Shown here: one piece after another, positions 61,826 through 64,000 of the stretch | Layout of the letters: every line of letters starts with the position of its first letter | Position numbering within the stretch: the stretch's first letter is position 1 | Assembly: GCA_949361645.1 (NCBI GenBank) | Contig: OX442429.1 | Location: forward strand, 3,637,147 to 3,701,146 | DNA: 64,000 bases | Origin: Spongilla lacustris | Lineage: Eukaryota > Porifera > Demospongiae > Spongillida > Spongillidae | Direction of reading: 5' to 3' | Translations under genes and position numbers: made by a program | The notes under the pieces: model-generated | The model's database searches: none | What the model was told of the DNA's origin: nothing | Seen by the model: the letters and a program-made list of their open reading frames with translations, nothing else

Positions 61826-64000
61826 TCATGATTTGATGTGGGGGACTAGGACAGCTTGGGTGGCCATTTTCTCCGGGTCTTGCTGTTGTGGAACAACTGG
61901 CTGCTCTTCTGTCTGCTCCACTGGACTTGGCACAACATTGAGGTGACGTCTATTACGCCGAACTGCCCCACCCTCTGTCTCGACTAGGTATGAACGAGGT
62001 GTTGTTGCTTTTCCCACTACAACCCCTGGTATAGGATCTGCTTTGTCAGTAGTGATCCACACGTCCGTCCCATCTGGGATATAGGGAAGTAGGTGCGCCC
62101 TATAACGTCTGTCAAAGTTTGTCTTGTTGGAGCTTCAATTCTCGATCCTGCACTCGAAATTTCTTCAGGTAGGGCCACTCAGGGTTCATCTGATCAGGGC
62201 CCTGTGGTAGGGTTGTTCGTAGCTGCCTTCCCATAAGGAGTTGTGCTGGGGACAGGTTACACCAAGGAAATGGTGTTGAGCGGTATGAGAGAATAGCCAA
62301 GTATGGATCAGATGACCCCTTTAGAAGGTTCTTAACAGTTTGTACTATACATTCAGCTAGGCCATTGCTTTGAGGGAAGTGTGGACTTCTAGTAGTATGA
62401 CGGAAACTGTAATCTGATGCAAATTTAGCAAACTCCATAGAAGAAAACTGCGGCCCATTGTCACTGAGGACAGTCTCAGGGATGCCATGTCTAGAGAACA
62501 CAGCCTTTACCGCCTCAATAATGCTACTGCTGGTAGTTGTCCGAAGCTTAATAAATTCCGGATACCTTGAAAAATAATCAACAATAATCAAGTAGCAAAA
62601 CCCATCGAGTGTAAATAGATCCATTGCAACCTTTTGCCAGGGAAAGTCTGGGAGACGTGTGGGCATCAGAGGTTCACAGTGAGGTGCGTAGTTCTTTACA
62701 CACACTGAGCACTGTTCAATCAGCTCCTTTATTTGTTGTGATATGCCTGGCCACCACACAGAGTATTGTGCTCTCAATCGGCATCTTTGGAGGCCCTGGT
62801 GCCCTTGGTGAAGTTTCAGAAGAGTTTCTCGTTGGAGTGATGCAGGTACCACAATACGTTTCTGAAAGAGTAGAAGACTATAATGAATGGTTGGCTCCCC
62901 TTGGACTTTCCAATATGGCTTCAGTGATGGTTCAATTTTGTGTCTCTCCGGCCAACCATTTCGACAATATTCCATTATCGCTGTGCACACTGGATCTGCT
63001 AACTGAGCATCAGAGTATTGACACAACCGTTCGCGGCTGGCTGGGAGGTGATTGATGCATACCTCCATACGATGTTCAGCTTCTTCCAGTTGTATGTCGG
63101 TCTTTGCACTGGGGCCAGGTGCACGAGGAGTAGACAACAGTTTGCCTGGGACATGCTGGATGGTGTAGTCAAATCGAGCCAGTCTCAGCCGGAATCTAAG
63201 GATCCTCGGTGGTAAACTGTCAAGTTGTTTGCTTCCAAGGAGTGGCACAAAGGGCTTGTGACCGGTTTCTATTAAAAACTTGAGTCCGATAATATAGCTG
63301 GCAAACTTGTCACAGGCCCACACTGCAGCTAGTGCCTTCTTCTCGATTTGCGCATAGCGCTTCTCCGTTTCTGACATAGACCTTGATGCGTATGCAATAG
63401 GCTTCCATTCTCCCTCAACTTTTTGCAACAGAACTGCACCTAGGCCATGAGAAGAGGCATCTGCAGATAATTTGGTTGGGGTGCTTGGAGAGTATAATGC
63501 CAGAACAGTAGGCTTGCAGAGTTCTTCTTTCACCTGCACAAAGGCTGCTTCTTGAGCTTGGCCCCATTGCCATGCACGGTTCTTGCTGAGCAGTTCTCGA
63601 AGAGGCTGTGCATCTGTGCCAACTGAGGTGAGAATTTTCCCAGCTGGTTCACCATACCCAAGAATCTTCTCAGTTCAGTAATGTTGCTAGGTGAACTCAT
63701 ACTCCGTATTGCCAATGTTTTCCCTGGATCTGGCCGGATGCCATGCTGGTCTGTAAGGTGCCCCAGAAAGATCAGCTCAGCTTTGGCAAATTCACATTTC
63801 TCCATGTTCAAGGTGACACCTGCATCTTGGATTCTGTTCAGTGCTGAAGAAAGGCGAACATCATGTTCCTCCTTGTCTTTACCAGAAACTAGTACATCGT
63901 CCATTTGGTAGAGTATCCCGTTTAAACCCAAAAGGATTCGGCTCATTCGCCTTTGAAAATGTTCTGGTGCGCTGCATATCCCGAAGGGAAGTTTGTGAAA
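61826..64000 (-). pseudogene. Ty3/gypsy pol (RT, RNase H, integrase), truncated by window edge
   Basis: Reading leftward from 64,000: reverse transcriptase FHKLPFGICSAPEHFQRRMS, ILYQMDDVLVSGKDKEEHDV (catalytic DD) and FLGHLTDQHGIRPDPGKT. A one-base indel at about 63,612 shifts to the next frame, with RELLSKNRAWQWGQ, RNase H LSADASSHGLGAVLLQ and ALAAVWACDKFASYIIG. Where related elements have TDHKPL this one has ETGHKPF, losing an active-site Asp. The integrase has an HHCC zinc domain (LHQGHQGLQ...CSVC) and the D, D, E triad (VAMDLFTLDG, VLSDNGPQFSS, QSNGLAECIVQ). Another one-base indel near 62,115 leads to the tail VWITTDKADPIPGVVVGKAT and YLVETEGGAVRRNRRHLNVV, ending at 61,826. Few lesions, so it is young but dead. 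Confidence 0.9.

Noticed and set aside
1..64000. Bacterial or viral origin of the window
   Set aside because: Spliceosomal signals, TRIM and LRRC51 exons, and eukaryotic transposons with short decayed frames all indicate an animal genome; there are no prokaryotic gene arrays.

Overview
This window is eukaryotic and almost certainly from a metazoan, probably a marine invertebrate such as a sponge (low confidence on the phylum). The grounds are GT-AG introns, a ciliary LRRC51-type exon, a TRIM-type RING fragment, and a repeat load of Ty3/gypsy, hAT, Tc1/mariner, Tigger-like and piggyBac-like elements. The motif ACATGTA and simple TG/CA tracts recur throughout. There are no operons, Shine-Dalgarno sites or long bacterial-style gene runs. 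Host coding sequence is sparse and split into short exons, and most long reading frames belong to transposons.

Region by region. 1-9.5 kb holds a 57-bp tandem repeat, scattered candidate exons on the minus strand, an approximately 150-bp satellite (5.2-6.3 kb), the last exon of an LRRC51-like gene (minus strand, 7.57-7.87 kb) and a local duplication with very long poly(G) tracts. 9.2-15.2 kb holds candidate exons, a Tigger-like transposase scrap, half of a TRIM RING exon and a broken Ty3/gypsy pol with a separate retropepsin fragment. 15.3-22.9 kb is mostly non-coding: a tRNA-like sequence, an approximately 172-bp satellite, and a 2-kb AT-rich repeat block. 23.9-25.5 kb can be read as a small three-exon gene of about 96 codons. 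25.6-26.4 kb is tandem repeats and a palindromic MITE.

27.2-43.3 kb is the most informative part. An ancestral segment already carrying a gypsy fragment was duplicated in tandem. One copy then received a mariner-type MITE that now holds a 4.9-kb DNA transposon and a 39-bp minisatellite, and the other copy received a 3.55-kb hAT element at a site whose empty counterpart survives in the sister copy. The 4.9-kb transposon (28,549-33,449) has perfect 28-bp terminal inverted repeats, a nearly perfect 8-bp target duplication and an unbroken frame of about 1,327 codons. Its product has a Cys-rich N-terminus, an Asp/Glu-rich insert, DDE-like motifs, a C2H2-like finger and a C-terminal SAP domain. It is the best candidate here for an undescribed system.

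43.8-58.7 kb is a run of decayed, repeated exon-like segments of an unrecognised gene family. It is interrupted by a ZMYM1/DUF4371-like hAT pseudogene, a gypsy gag fragment with its LTR, a foldback element with inverted arms of about 530 bp, and a 315-bp mariner-type MITE. 59.0-61.3 kb is a mariner transposase pseudogene with a short intron and a clean TTAA-flanked insertion, followed by a tandem repeat. 61.8-64.0 kb is the pol region of another Ty3/gypsy element on the minus strand that runs off the window end.
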